Of a stretch of DNA of 48,836 bases, positions 1 through 8,875 are shown piece by piece. A model generated the notes under the pieces. The model worked only from the letters and a program-made list of their open reading frames with translations, was not told where the DNA came from and did no database searches. Position numbers and translations under genes: made by a program. Where the stretch lies: the IMG/VR virus record IMGVR_UViG_3300044630_000439, positions 1 to 48,836 of that record; one strand, given 5' to 3'. Source of the DNA: a virus. Every line of letters starts with the position of its first letter. The first letter of the stretch is position 1.

Positions 1-218
1 TGCCCGTTACACCATTAGATAATGGTAGTGTTACTGGAATCGCATATGCGAATGATTTGTCTACTGGAGCAAACTATATAGGAGCATTAGTTTCAGGAAT
101 ATATCCATTATGGATTACATCTGCTGCTGGTAATCTTGATGGAACAATTTCTACTCGCCCAATGACCTGGGCAAATGGAGATATTCTAAGAATTCTTGCA
201 ACTTATGAGGCCGCATAA
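1..218 (+). CDS. Tail fibre-like protein, C-terminal part (5' end outside window)
   Basis: An open frame runs from the window edge (first full codon at 3) to TAA at 216-218, giving about 71 residues of the C-terminus. It ends in a short hydrophobic and aromatic stretch (TWANGDILRILATYEAA), which resembles the last strands of beta-sandwich (jelly-roll) domains at the tips of phage fibres. The stop overlaps the start of the next gene by one base (TAATG), so the two are probably translationally coupled. Its position at the head of a run of fibre genes supports a virion adhesin role. The start and the rest of the protein cannot be judged. Confidence 0.6.
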   Translation, partial: PVTPLDNGSVTGIAYANDLSTGANYIGALVSGIYPLWITSAAGNLDGTISTRPMTWANGDILRILATYEAA

Positions 219-1123
219 TGGCAATTACAATTAATGGAACTACAGGATTTTCTGTGCCCTCTATTGTTGCTACTTCTGGAATGGAAACCTATAGTTGGGA
301 TGCTGGGGGATATGGTTTAAGAGTTAGAGCAAGTGCAAGTACTGCAAAAGCAATTATTCAATATACAAATAATCCTGCCACAATAGAATGGGGAAACCTT
401 TCTATGATAAATCAAGATCTATTTGTTTTTAGAACATCTCTTGGAGATACAACACAAATTCCTTATACAAATTTTTCTTTTAATGGAGGAACTGTAGCAA
501 TTAGAGAATTTACAAATAGTGGAATTGAAATATCAGACTGGCCCGTTCCTACTCTATCAATTATTGCTAAAGATGATTACACTGGCAACACTGTTTTAAG
601 TTTTCAGTATAAGGATGACGGAAACTACACCACTGCCCAGGCTTTTTGGAATTTTAGACTTTATGGTACTGCAAATCAGACAACTAGCAGCAGCACTACA
701 GAGTTGCACTTAACTGGTCCTGGACCTCTTCAAATGAGTGCAACATCAACAGGTGGTGTAAGGCTAACTAATGGTGCTACTTCATGGGCAGCAGTTTCTG
801 ATGAAAATATGAAAGATATTATTGAGCCTATTTCTGATGCAATAAATAAGGTATCAACTCTTAGATCTGTAATTGGAAAGTATAAGAATGATCCAGAAGG
901 AACAAGAAGATCATTTCTTATTGCTCAGGATGTTCAAAATGTTTTACCAGAAGCAGTGGCTACAGGAATTCAGCGTGGTCCAGCAGATGAGGATGATATT
1001 TCAAAACCTCTTGAAGAAACAGAGGTTCTTCTTCTCTCATATTCCGACGTTATTCCACTTTTAGTGGCGGCAATTAAAGAACTTTCAGAAGAACTTGATA
1101 CAATTAAGAACGGTGCAGCATGA
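218..1123 (+). CDS. Tail fibre with C-terminal S74-type intramolecular chaperone
   Basis: 301 residues. The N-terminal two thirds are a beta-rich fibre sequence without a recognised catalytic motif. From about residue 186 it matches the S74 (endosialidase-type) chaperone family: SDENMK at 194-199 provides the Ser-Asp-Glu...Lys signature, followed by a conserved IAQDVQNVLPEAV block, LSYSDVIPLLVAAIKEL and a final helix. In this family the C-terminal domain helps the fibre trimerise and is then released by cleavage just before the Ser; S194 and K199 are the expected dyad. The start is taken at the TAATG overlap with the upstream fibre gene, and the stop overlaps the next start (ATGA). The receptor is unknown. 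Confidence 0.85.
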   Translation: MAITINGTTGFSVPSIVATSGMETYSWDAGGYGLRVRASASTAKAIIQYTNNPATIEWGNLSMINQDLFVFRTSLGDTTQIPYTNFSFNGGTVAIREFTNSGIEISDWPVPTLSIIAKDDYTGNTVLSFQYKDDGNYTTAQAFWNFRLYGTANQTTSSSTTELHLTGPGPLQMSATSTGGVRLTNGATSWAAVSDENMKDIIEPISDAINKVSTLRSVIGKYKNDPEGTRRSFLIAQDVQNVLPEAVATGIQRGPADEDDISKPLEETEVLLLSYSDVIPLLVAAIKELSEELDTIKNGAA

Positions 1124-2115
1124 GTACAGTAAAAACAGTTAATATACAACATCCTAACTCTTCTAATATTAATATGGTATTAGGAGCAGATGGGTCTGTT
1201 TCTGGAGCCCTACCTTCCCCAAATAGGAATAAGATAATTAATGGAAGCATGGCAGTTTGGCAAAGAGGAACTTTATTTACTTCATTAGATGCTTATTCAG
1301 CAGATAGGTGGAAGTTTACTCAACTTTCACCTACTGGAGCATGTACACTATCTAGACAAACTGGTCCTACTAGGTTTCAGTATTGCTTAAGAATGCAAAG
1401 AAATTCAGGACAGACAGCAACTGGTGGAATTTTTATTGGATATGGTGCAGAATCTACAGACATAATTCCTTTGCAGGGTCAAACTGCAACATTTTCATTT
1501 TATGCTCGTGCAGGAGCAAATTTTTCATCCTTATCCTCTGCTTTAGGATTTTTTGTTACACAGGGAACTGGCTCAGGAACTCAGGCATTTGCGGCAGGAA
1601 CTGGAGAAACTACTGCTATTTCAGGAACAGCAACACTAACAACTTCCTGGCAGAGATTTACTTTTACTGGATCTTTTGCTTCAAATGCATCAGAAATGAG
1701 AATAAACATGTACTATACTCCGATTGGAACTGCTGGAGCAAATGATTATTTTGAAATTACTGGGGTACAGTTAGAGCAAGGAAACTCACCAACTGAATTC
1801 GAATTCAAATCATATGCACAAGAACTTCGTGAATGTCAGAGGTATTATGAGTTAGTCGGTCTTGCCATTGCGACTAGTTCTCCAGCGGTAGCGGCAAATA
1901 TTCTAGCGTGCTCATCTTTTGCTGTAAGAAAAAGAATAACTGCTGGAATTCCTACAAGAATAACAAATGATTATTTTTATGGCGCTGCTGGAATGGCAAC
2001 TACAACATCTTCATACATAGTTACGGCAGAAGCAATTGTTGCGTATAGAACATCTAACGGAGCAGCAGGACAGACACAATTTTCAGAACTCGTTGCTGTT
2101 TCAGCAGAACTATAA
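1120..2115 (+). CDS. Tail fibre protein with carbohydrate-binding-like domain
   Basis: 331 residues. After a short N-terminus there is a conserved block starting NKIINGSMAVWQRG and continuing through a ADRWKF motif to VQLEQGNSPTEFEF, then AQELRECQRYYEL. This is a widespread phage virion domain with the look of a carbohydrate-binding beta-sandwich; the final helix before the C-terminal tip is typical. It starts inside the stop of the S74 fibre gene (ATGA overlap), so it is probably co-translated with it. The last 100 residues are unlike the rest and may form the receptor-contact tip. The family assignment is recalled from pattern; the ligand is unknown. Confidence 0.75.
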   Translation: MSTVKTVNIQHPNSSNINMVLGADGSVSGALPSPNRNKIINGSMAVWQRGTLFTSLDAYSADRWKFTQLSPTGACTLSRQTGPTRFQYCLRMQRNSGQTATGGIFIGYGAESTDIIPLQGQTATFSFYARAGANFSSLSSALGFFVTQGTGSGTQAFAAGTGETTAISGTATLTTSWQRFTFTGSFASNASEMRINMYYTPIGTAGANDYFEITGVQLEQGNSPTEFEFKSYAQELRECQRYYELVGLAIATSSPAVAANILACSSFAVRKRITAGIPTRITNDYFYGAAGMATTTSSYIVTAEAIVAYRTSNGAAGQTQFSELVAVSAEL

Positions 2116-2116
2116 A

Positions 2117-2125
2117 TGATATAAT
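2117..2125 (+). promoter_or_regulatory. Extended -10 promoter, leaderless type
   Basis: TGA-TATAAT; only 7 nt separate the hexamer from the ATG at 2133, so transcription would start at or next to the start codon. No Shine-Dalgarno sequence and no good -35 box are visible. Confidence 0.6.
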
Positions 2126-2132
2126 TTAAAGT

Positions 2133-2681
2133 ATGACAGCAATTGTTTTTCCTAGTAGCCCAGGCGTAGGAGACACATTTACTTCCTCTGGAAAGCAATG
2201 GCAGTGGGATGGAACAGCATGGCAATTGCTTAATGTTGGAACAAGTCTTCATGCGGCTACCCACGCAAGTGGGGGTACAGACAGAATAACAATCAGTCAA
2301 AGTCAAGTATTAGACCTAAATGATGACCTTGCTGATATTAATGCAGACATTGCAGATAAAGTATCTTCAGTTTCTCCTGCCTTTACGGGAGTTCCTACAG
2401 CACCTACTGCTACATCGGGAACAAATACCACTCAGTTAGCCACCACAGCGTTTGTGCAAGGGGAACTTGCATCAATTGATGCCCTACCTGATCAGTCTGG
2501 CAATAATGGAAAGTTTCTTGGAACCGATGGAACAACAGCATCTTGGGAAACAGTTGATGCACTACCAGATCAATCAGGTAATGCTGGAAAGACATTGACT
2601 ACAGATGGAACAACTGCTTCCTGGCAAGTAGCAAGCGCTGGTGCATCAAAAAGCACGATCTTCTTTCTTGGCGGCATGTAG
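2133..2681 (+). CDS. Tail fibre protein with repeated fibre motifs
   Basis: 182 residues made almost entirely of phage fibre motifs. The N-terminus has a FPSSPGVGDTF...WQWDGTAWQL module, then HAATHASGGTDRI, a coiled segment, the trimeric-fibre motif TGVPTAPTATSGTNTTQLATTAFVQ in shortened form (TQLATTAFV), and two tandem copies of a module beginning LPDQSGN and ending DGTTASW. The protein is probably a trimeric shaft or adaptor on which other adhesins sit. The gene starts 7 nt after a TATAAT hexamer with no Shine-Dalgarno sequence, so its mRNA is probably leaderless. Exact attachment in the virion is unknown. Confidence 0.75.
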   Translation: MTAIVFPSSPGVGDTFTSSGKQWQWDGTAWQLLNVGTSLHAATHASGGTDRITISQSQVLDLNDDLADINADIADKVSSVSPAFTGVPTAPTATSGTNTTQLATTAFVQGELASIDALPDQSGNNGKFLGTDGTTASWETVDALPDQSGNAGKTLTTDGTTASWQVASAGASKSTIFFLGGM

Positions 2682-2687
2682 TATAAT
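2682..2687 (+). promoter_or_regulatory. -10 promoter with short leader and SD
   Basis: TATAAT placed 15 nt before the ATG at 2703. AGGAG at 2693-2697 is a clear Shine-Dalgarno sequence, five bases before the start codon. Confidence 0.5.
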
Positions 2688-2702
2688 TAAATAGGAGTTG
2701 AC

Positions 2703-3041
2703 ATGGCAGAAGTCTATAAGAACGCACAGGTACAGGGTACTGCATCTACAGGTACATATGCAACTTTGTACAATACTGGTGCTTCAACTACCGCAGTAAT
2801 TTCATCAATTCTTGTTACCAATACTGCTGCCACCGCTGCTCTTTATCGTATTGGCATTATGCCATCTGCTGGCACACCAGCAATTGCAAACGGTGAGTGG
2901 CTTATCTATGATGCAACGGTGCAGCCAAACGATACCGTTTCTTTAACACTTGGTGTTGTTTTAGGAAACACAGAATTTATTAGGGTATCGTCTTCTGCGA
3001 ATACCGTCTGCTTTAATGCATTTGTGTCGGAGATTTCCTAA
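2703..3041 (+). CDS. Small virion-associated protein
   Basis: 112 residues, rich in Ala, Thr, Ser and Val, with no Lys- or Arg-rich region and no membrane segment. The pattern (YATLYNTGASTTAVISSILVTN, later EFIRVSSSANTVCFNAFVSEIS in part) is that of a single beta-sandwich seen in small accessory proteins of many tailed phages. Its own -10 box and Shine-Dalgarno sequence precede it, and its stop overlaps the start of the glycine-rich protein by one base (TAATG), so the two may act together in the adhesin. A similar-looking 93-residue protein lies at 46244. No specific function can be assigned. Confidence 0.65.
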   Translation: MAEVYKNAQVQGTASTGTYATLYNTGASTTAVISSILVTNTAATAALYRIGIMPSAGTPAIANGEWLIYDATVQPNDTVSLTLGVVLGNTEFIRVSSSANTVCFNAFVSEIS

Positions 3042-5353
3042 TGGCAATCGGCAGATTAAGTTCTGCTAAGAACACATACACCAATCAAAATCCTACTATA
3101 ACTGCGGTTTCAGCATCAGGTGGCACAGAAACTACATATACAGCAAATGGAAAAACATATAAAGTACATACATTCACAGGAAGTTCTTCTCTTATAGTAA
3201 ACTATCCAGGACTAGTTGATGTGCTTTGTATCGGTGGTGGGGGCGGCGGTGCAGGAGAGCGTGCTGGAGGTGGTGGTGCAGGAGGGTTCGTTTTTGCTCA
3301 ATCATATTTTGTTGAAGTTGGAAATATAACCGTTGCCATTGGCGCTGGTGGAGCGGGTGCTTATGGTGACCATGCCCAGAATGGAATTGCGTCAAGATTT
3401 GGAAGTTTGGTTTCTCCTGGTGGTGGTGGAGGTGCAGGTGATAGAACTGCTAACGGTGCTCGTCCAGGAATGAATGGCGCTTCTGGAGGTGGCGCTGGAT
3501 CAACAAGCGGATCAAGCACTGGTGGCCTCGGAGTAACTGGCATTGGTAATAATGGTGGTGGAACTACTGGCAACGGCGGAGGTGGCGGTGGTGGTGCAGG
3601 TGCTGCTGGAACTACTGGGCCAAATGGTAATGGTGGAAACGGACTAGCATCAACAATCACTGGATCTTCAGTCACCTATGCTGGTGGAGGTGCTGGATCA
3701 TTCTCTGGAACTGCTGGAACTGGAGGTGGTGGAACTTCTGGTGTTAATGGAACCGCCAATACAGGCGGCGGTGGTGGAGGATCGGGGGGTCTTGATGGTG
3801 ATGGATCTAATGGTGGCAGTGGCATTGTAATTGTTCGTTATGAAATAAACACTATTCCATCAACTACTCCAGAATCTACTCAAGTATCTGCATATACTGG
3901 AACATATTCAACATATACTTCTAATAACATTACTTATGATGTGTATAGGTATACAGGATCAGGAAGCATTACTTTTGCATACCCTGGATTTATTGATTGT
4001 GTTGTTGTAGGTGGAGGAGGGGGAGCAGCAGGAAACGCCTATGCTCGTCGCGGCTCTGGCGGTGGAGGAGGTGTTTCTTCTCAAACATCCCTTTATGTTG
4101 TTCCTGGATCGTATTCTATTACGGTTGGTAATGGAGGAACTGGAGCAACTAACTCTGGTGGAGGCGCTGGAGGATTGTCCAAGATAACTGGTAATGGAAT
4201 AAACATCGTTGCCGTTGGAGGCGGCGGTGGATGGGGTGCAGCCCCCAACCCTGTTTCTGCACCTCGTGGAGACTCTTCTGGAGGATTGCCGTTCACCACT
4301 GCTGGATTTGAGATTCTTTACGCACCAATTAATGGCTTTCTGGGTGGGCAGGCTGATGCGGATAACCGTCCTGGTGGTGGTGCAGGTGGTGTTGGTAGCG
4401 GAAGCACCGCTGGTCCTGGAATAACTTCTTCCTTTTCTGGCTCATCTGTTGAATATGGTAAAGGTGGCGGTAGTTCTGGATCTGGTGCTGCTGGTGCAGT
4501 AAATACTGGTGAGGGTGGATTTTCACCAGGGGGCGCTGGCGGTAGCGGAACGGTAGTCATCCGTGTAATTCGTTCAAATAGAAATGCTCCTTCTTCAGTA
4601 GTAGCAAGTGGCGGTACAGAAACAACATACACTGGAAATGGAACAAATGGAATTTCTGGACAGAATTATAAGGTACATTCTTTTACTGGATCTTCTACCT
4701 TCACAATGACGCAGGGTGGATTCGTTGATTGCCTTTTGGTGGGCGGAGGGGGTGGCGGTGGCTATGGCTATGGAGGTGGCGGTGGCGGTGGTGGTCACCT
4801 TTATAGAGAATCAGTTTACCTTAGTGCGGGAACTCATACAATTACTGTAGGTGCTGGTGGCGCAGGTGCTGGAGGTACTGGCAATGGTGTAAGTGGTGCT
4901 TCTAGCGCTATTGGTAATATTGGGATAGGATCAGATGCAATTCTTGCTGCTGGAGGTGGAGGTGGATGTAATGATGGAACATATAACGCTAGCGGTACTA
5001 GAGGTGGATGTGGCGGAGGAACAGGCAGAATAGGTATTTTTGGAATAGGTTATCAGGGTGGTAACGGATTTGGATTTGATGGCGCAAACAACGGTGGTGG
5101 AGGTGGAGGTGCAGGAGCATCAGCAACCAACAGAAATGGAGGTGCTGGCCTTGCTAACTCAATTACTGGATCATCAGTTACTCGTGCTGGAGGTGGAGGA
5201 GCAGGTGGTGGAACAACTAGTACTGGAGGAGTAGGTGGCGGAGGAAATAATGACGTTGCTGGAACGGTCAACACTGGAGGAGGCGGTGGTGGCGCAGCCG
5301 TAACTGCTGCTGCTGGCGGCAGCGGTATAGTAATAATCAGATACGCTACCTGA
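3041..5353 (+). CDS. Glycine-rich tail adhesin, three modules
   Basis: 770 residues. Three consecutive modules of about 250 residues each begin with a beta segment (TYKVHTFTGSSSL-like), pass through a hydrophobic VDVLCIGGGGGG-like strand into long runs of GG and GGG, and end in GSGIVIVRY-like strands near 3840, 4570 and 5353. Such sequences belong to the glycine-rich domain family of phage fibres; in T-even gp38-type adhesins the Gly runs form packed polyglycine II helices carrying variable loops that bind the receptor. Loops between Gly runs differ between modules. The start is set by the TAATG overlap with the preceding small protein. Role as receptor-binding protein is inferred. Confidence 0.75.
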   Translation: MAIGRLSSAKNTYTNQNPTITAVSASGGTETTYTANGKTYKVHTFTGSSSLIVNYPGLVDVLCIGGGGGGAGERAGGGGAGGFVFAQSYFVEVGNITVAIGAGGAGAYGDHAQNGIASRFGSLVSPGGGGGAGDRTANGARPGMNGASGGGAGSTSGSSTGGLGVTGIGNNGGGTTGNGGGGGGGAGAAGTTGPNGNGGNGLASTITGSSVTYAGGGAGSFSGTAGTGGGGTSGVNGTANTGGGGGGSGGLDGDGSNGGSGIVIVRYEINTIPSTTPESTQVSAYTGTYSTYTSNNITYDVYRYTGSGSITFAYPGFIDCVVVGGGGGAAGNAYARRGSGGGGGVSSQTSLYVVPGSYSITVGNGGTGATNSGGGAGGLSKITGNGINIVAVGGGGGWGAAPNPVSAPRGDSSGGLPFTTAGFEILYAPINGFLGGQADADNRPGGGAGGVGSGSTAGPGITSSFSGSSVEYGKGGGSSGSGAAGAVNTGEGGFSPGGAGGSGTVVIRVIRSNRNAPSSVVASGGTETTYTGNGTNGISGQNYKVHSFTGSSTFTMTQGGFVDCLLVGGGGGGGYGYGGGGGGGGHLYRESVYLSAGTHTITVGAGGAGAGGTGNGVSGASSAIGNIGIGSDAILAAGGGGGCNDGTYNASGTRGGCGGGTGRIGIFGIGYQGGNGFGFDGANNGGGGGGAGASATNRNGGAGLANSITGSSVTRAGGGGAGGGTTSTGGVGGGGNNDVAGTVNTGGGGGGAAVTAAAGGSGIVIIRYAT

Positions 5354-5359
5354 TATAAT
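5351..5359 (+). promoter_or_regulatory. Extended -10 promoter overlapping a stop codon
   Basis: TGA-TATAAT where the TGA at 5351-5353 is also the stop codon of the upstream adhesin gene. The hexamer ends 15 nt before the ATG at 5375; GAGGA at 5366-5370 serves as Shine-Dalgarno sequence. Confidence 0.5.
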
Positions 5360-5374
5360 CAGTATGAGGAAAAT

Positions 5375-8300
5375 ATGGCAATTTCTAACGTAGCGAACCC
5401 ACAAGTAGCGAACATTAATCCTACTGGTGTTATTCGTGCTACTGGTGGAACAATAACTACTTTTACTCAGGGTGGAATTTCTTATACCTGCCATACCTTC
5501 ACTTCTAGCGGTGCTTTCAATGTTTATGCTGGTGGTGGAGATGTTGAATACCTCGTTGTAGGTGGCGGTGGAGCAGGAGGCTGGAACTACGGAGGTGGCG
5601 GAGGAGCAGGTGGACTTCTTACAGGAATTATAAGCGTCTCAACTGGTTCTATTCCAATTACAGTGGGAGCAGCAGGATCTTCTAACTCTTCACAAACTAT
5701 CACTGGTGGCAGTGGTGGTCTTTCTTCATTTGGTGGAATTATTGCAGCAGGTGGAGGCGGTGGTGGTGCTCTTACTGCTGGAAACTATGATCCAATGTCT
5801 GGTGCAGGTGGTGGTTCTGGTGGAGGGTGTAGTGGTTTTGGTCGTGGATTTAATGCTCCAGCAGGATTGGGAATAGTTGGTCAAGGATTTAATGGTGGTC
5901 AAGGCAGCACAACTGCTGGTGGCGGTGGTGGAGGATCTTCTGCTATAGGAACAACTTCTAGCGGAAATAATGGTGGTGCTGGTGGAGCAGGAACAACTTC
6001 TTCTATAAATGGTACTGCAACTCTGTATTCAGCAGGTGGTGGAGGTGGAGCCGTAAGCACTGGTGGTGCTATTGGGGGTGCTGGAGCAGGTGTAGGAGGT
6101 TCTGGAGGTGGTGCAGGTGGAACTGCCACAGGATACGGATGTGGTGGAGGTGGAGCGGGAAGTGGATCTTCTGGATCAGGATTCCAGGGTATAGTAATAA
6201 TTCGTTATCCAAATGCATCAATTCCAATTCCTGCAAACTTCCAATCAGGATGGGCAAGCATTTCTTCATCAACCGCCACGGTAACCACACTTGGAGATTA
6301 TTCTGTTCATAGATTTACTAGCACAGGGTCTATCACCATTAATTCACCTGGAGTTATGGATGTTTTTCTTGTAGGTGGTGGAGGTGCTGCAAGTAATTCA
6401 TATGGTGCAGGTGGAGGCGCTGGCGGAGTTCAAACACTATACAGTTATTATGTACCCGCTGGAACATACTCAGTAACTATTGGCGCTGGTGGTGCTGCAA
6501 CATCTGGAGCATGGGGAGCAAATGGTGGATCAACTATTTTTTCTGGATTGGTAATGCCTGGAGGTGGAGGAGGTGGAATGGGAGGAACTACTGGATTCCG
6601 TGCTAGTGGAAGAAATGGTGCTTGTGGTGGAGGTGGTGGATACGATAGCAATGCCGCTGCTGGTGGACTAGGTATGCTTGGCATTGGAAATGATGGTGGT
6701 CCTGCATTTAATGCAACAGGTAATGGTGCTGCTGGTGGCGGTGGAGGCGCTGGAGCGGTTGGTGGTTCTGGAGGAAATGCCATCGGTGGTAATGGTGGAA
6801 TTGGAACTACAAACTCATTCCTAACTGGCTCTCCTCAATATTATGCAGGTGGTGGTGCAGGTGGAGCAAATAATACTGCTGGAACTGGAGGTTTAGGTGG
6901 CGGTGGAAATGGTGGAGTAGGTTCTGGTGCTGGATCTAACGCTACCGCTAACACTGGAGGTGGCGGAGGAGGAGCAGGAAATAACTCTACTTCAGGTAAC
7001 GGTGGAAGCGGAATAATAATTCTTCGTGTAAAGACTCCTGCTACTCCAATATCTACATTAGTATCTGCTACAGGAGGAACTGAAAGCACATACGTTGGAA
7101 ATGGGGCAAATGGTGTAAATGGTGTTACTTATAAAGTACATACATTTAATTCAACTGGAGTTCTTAACGTTGCTTCAAGTGGTCAAGCAGACATTCTTAT
7201 TGTTGGTGGCGGTGGAGGATCACAACAGGCTCAAAATGGATATAATAATGGTGGAGGTGGATCAGGTGGATGGATTCAATATGGTCAAACATTCATTTCT
7301 ACAGGTTCTTTGGCTATAACAGTAGGCGCTGGTGGCGCTGGAGGAAGTGGATTCACACCACCTGGTGTTACAGGTAATCCAGGAAGTCCATCTCGTGTTC
7401 GTAATTCAGTAGATATGTCAAGTTCTGGGGGTGCAGGAGGATGGTATAACCCTGGAAATGGTGCAGGGGACATTAACTTAAATAGTGGTTATGGAGGAAC
7501 CCCTGGCGCTGGATTAACATTTATGATTTCTGGAACAAGCACAACATATGCCGCTGGTGGAAGTTCAACTGCTGGATCTTCTGCTGGAACTGCAAATACT
7601 GGAAATGGTGCAAGCGGTGCTACTGGATCAACAAATGCTGCTGGATCTCAAGGAGGATCAGGAGTTGTTGTTATTCGCTACCCAATGACTCAAGTAACTA
7701 CAGGAACATTTGCGACGGTAGGATCAACAACAGGATCTCCAACAATAACTTCATATACAGGCAATGGTACTAATGGTACTAATGGAACAGTTTATGATGT
7801 TTATAGGTTTACTGGATCAGGATCTATCAACGTGGCTACCCCTGGATTAGCAGATTTGTTAGTCATCGGTGGCGGTGGTGGGGGTGGCTGGAATGCTGGC
7901 GCAGGTGGAGGAGCAGGAGGTCTTCTTTTTGCTCAATCAGCATATCTAAGTTCTGGATCTCAGTCTGTAATTGTTGGATCAGGAGGCTCTGGAGGAGGGC
8001 AAATATCAGGTGATGCCGCTAATGATGGATTAAATGGAAGTGCAAGCATTATTGGATCATTTGTTTCACCAGGCGGTGGTGGTGGTGGATCAATTAGAGT
8101 TGAAGGAGCCAACTACTGGTCTGGTCGTGGACAAAATGGTGGATCAGGTGGTGGAGCATCTGGTTTGGCTAATGGAACAACAGCAGCCGCAGGAGCGGCA
8201 ACACCCACTCTTGGCAACGCTGGAGGAACAGCATTTAATGGAACTGGCTCAACAATTGGTGCTGGAGGTGGAGGAGGTGCTGGAGCAGTTGGAAGCAACG

Positions 8301-8578
8301 GTACTTCAGCAACTGGTGGTGCTGGTGGTGCTGGATTAGCAATAACTATTACTGGTTCTTCCGTGGTCTACGGAGGAGGCGGTGGCGGTGGTGCTCAGAC
8401 AACTGGAGGCGCTGCTGGATCTGGTGGTGGAGGTGCTGGTGCTGCTACAAGTGCTGCTGTAGGATCAGGAACAGCAAACACTGGCGGCGGCGGTGGTGGT
8501 GCTCGCGGCGGAGGCGGAGTTAACAATGGCGGCGCTGGCGGTAGTGGAATCGTAATCATACGTGTAGCAAGAAACTAA
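5375..8578 (+). CDS. Glycine-rich tail adhesin, four modules
   Basis: 1067 residues with the same architecture as the preceding 770-residue protein, but four modules instead of three. Each has a beta entry segment (YTCHTFTSSGAFNV, YSVHRFTSTGSITI, YKVHTFNSTGVLNV, YDVYRFTGSGSINV), a V(D/E)xLxVGGGG strand, a long Gly-rich core and a GSGIVIIR-type exit strand near 6205, 7030, 7680 and the C-terminus. The two genes therefore carry seven related modules in a row, probably produced by duplication. The N-terminal 20 residues, not Gly-rich, may attach to the tail. Receptor binding is inferred from the family; no enzyme motif was seen. Confidence 0.75.
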   Translation: MAISNVANPQVANINPTGVIRATGGTITTFTQGGISYTCHTFTSSGAFNVYAGGGDVEYLVVGGGGAGGWNYGGGGGAGGLLTGIISVSTGSIPITVGAAGSSNSSQTITGGSGGLSSFGGIIAAGGGGGGALTAGNYDPMSGAGGGSGGGCSGFGRGFNAPAGLGIVGQGFNGGQGSTTAGGGGGGSSAIGTTSSGNNGGAGGAGTTSSINGTATLYSAGGGGGAVSTGGAIGGAGAGVGGSGGGAGGTATGYGCGGGGAGSGSSGSGFQGIVIIRYPNASIPIPANFQSGWASISSSTATVTTLGDYSVHRFTSTGSITINSPGVMDVFLVGGGGAASNSYGAGGGAGGVQTLYSYYVPAGTYSVTIGAGGAATSGAWGANGGSTIFSGLVMPGGGGGGMGGTTGFRASGRNGACGGGGGYDSNAAAGGLGMLGIGNDGGPAFNATGNGAAGGGGGAGAVGGSGGNAIGGNGGIGTTNSFLTGSPQYYAGGGAGGANNTAGTGGLGGGGNGGVGSGAGSNATANTGGGGGGAGNNSTSGNGGSGIIILRVKTPATPISTLVSATGGTESTYVGNGANGVNGVTYKVHTFNSTGVLNVASSGQADILIVGGGGGSQQAQNGYNNGGGGSGGWIQYGQTFISTGSLAITVGAGGAGGSGFTPPGVTGNPGSPSRVRNSVDMSSSGGAGGWYNPGNGAGDINLNSGYGGTPGAGLTFMISGTSTTYAAGGSSTAGSSAGTANTGNGASGATGSTNAAGSQGGSGVVVIRYPMTQVTTGTFATVGSTTGSPTITSYTGNGTNGTNGTVYDVYRFTGSGSINVATPGLADLLVIGGGGGGGWNAGAGGGAGGLLFAQSAYLSSGSQSVIVGSGGSGGGQISGDAANDGLNGSASIIGSFVSPGGGGGGSIRVEGANYWSGRGQNGGSGGGASGLANGTTAAAGAATPTLGNAGGTAFNGTGSTIGAGGGGGAGAVGSNGTSATGGAGGAGLAITITGSSVVYGGGGGGGAQTTGGAAGSGGGGAGAATSAAVGSGTANTGGGGGGARGGGGVNNGGAGGSGIVIIRVARN

Positions 8579-8583
8579 TACTA

Positions 8584-8589
8584 TATAAT
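8584..8589 (+). promoter_or_regulatory. -10 promoter with SD-containing leader
   Basis: TATAAT followed after 25 nt by the ATG at 8615. AAGGAAAGGG at 8597-8606 supplies the Shine-Dalgarno sequence. Confidence 0.45.
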
Positions 8590-8614
8590 AGTCAAAAAGG
8601 AAAGGGATAATAAA

Positions 8615-8875
8615 ATGGCACATTTTGCAAAGATTAATTCAGATGGCGTAGTTGAGCAGGTAATCGTTGTTGACAACAAGGATTGCGGAGATCTTGACTT
8701 CCCTGAATCAGAGGCTGTTGGTCAGGCTTTCATCAAGTCAATTGGACTAGATGGAACTTGGAAGCAGACAAGTTACAATTCAAACTTTAGATCCAAGTAC
8801 AGTGGAATTGGCGATAAGTATGACGCTGAACTTGATGAGTTTGTTTCTCCTGTAGTAGAACTACCTGCTGAATAA
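8615..8875 (+). CDS. Small conserved phage protein (unknown function)
   Basis: 86 residues starting MAHFAKINSDGVVEQVIVVDN and containing a W-K-Q-T-S-Y-N-x-N-F-R block followed by GIGDKYDAELDEF. Proteins of this type are common in tailed phages of aquatic bacteria, often beside fibre genes; their function is not established as far as I know. The sequence is soluble and acidic with no membrane segment. A strong Shine-Dalgarno sequence and its own -10 box precede it, and its stop overlaps the next start (TAATG). A structural or fibre-assembly role is likely from context only. Confidence 0.7.
   Translation: MAHFAKINSDGVVEQVIVVDNKDCGDLDFPESEAVGQAFIKSIGLDGTWKQTSYNSNFRSKYSGIGDKYDAELDEFVSPVVELPAE

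Noticed and set aside
3361-8298. Proline-rich open frames on the minus strand opposite the adhesin genes
   Set aside because: They are the complement of GGN glycine codons (NCC reads as Pro, Ala, Thr or Ser) and lack ribosome sites and promoters.
3041-8578. CRISPR-like or microsatellite array
   Set aside because: The repeats are in-frame glycine codon runs in two long genes, not fixed-length repeats with spacers.
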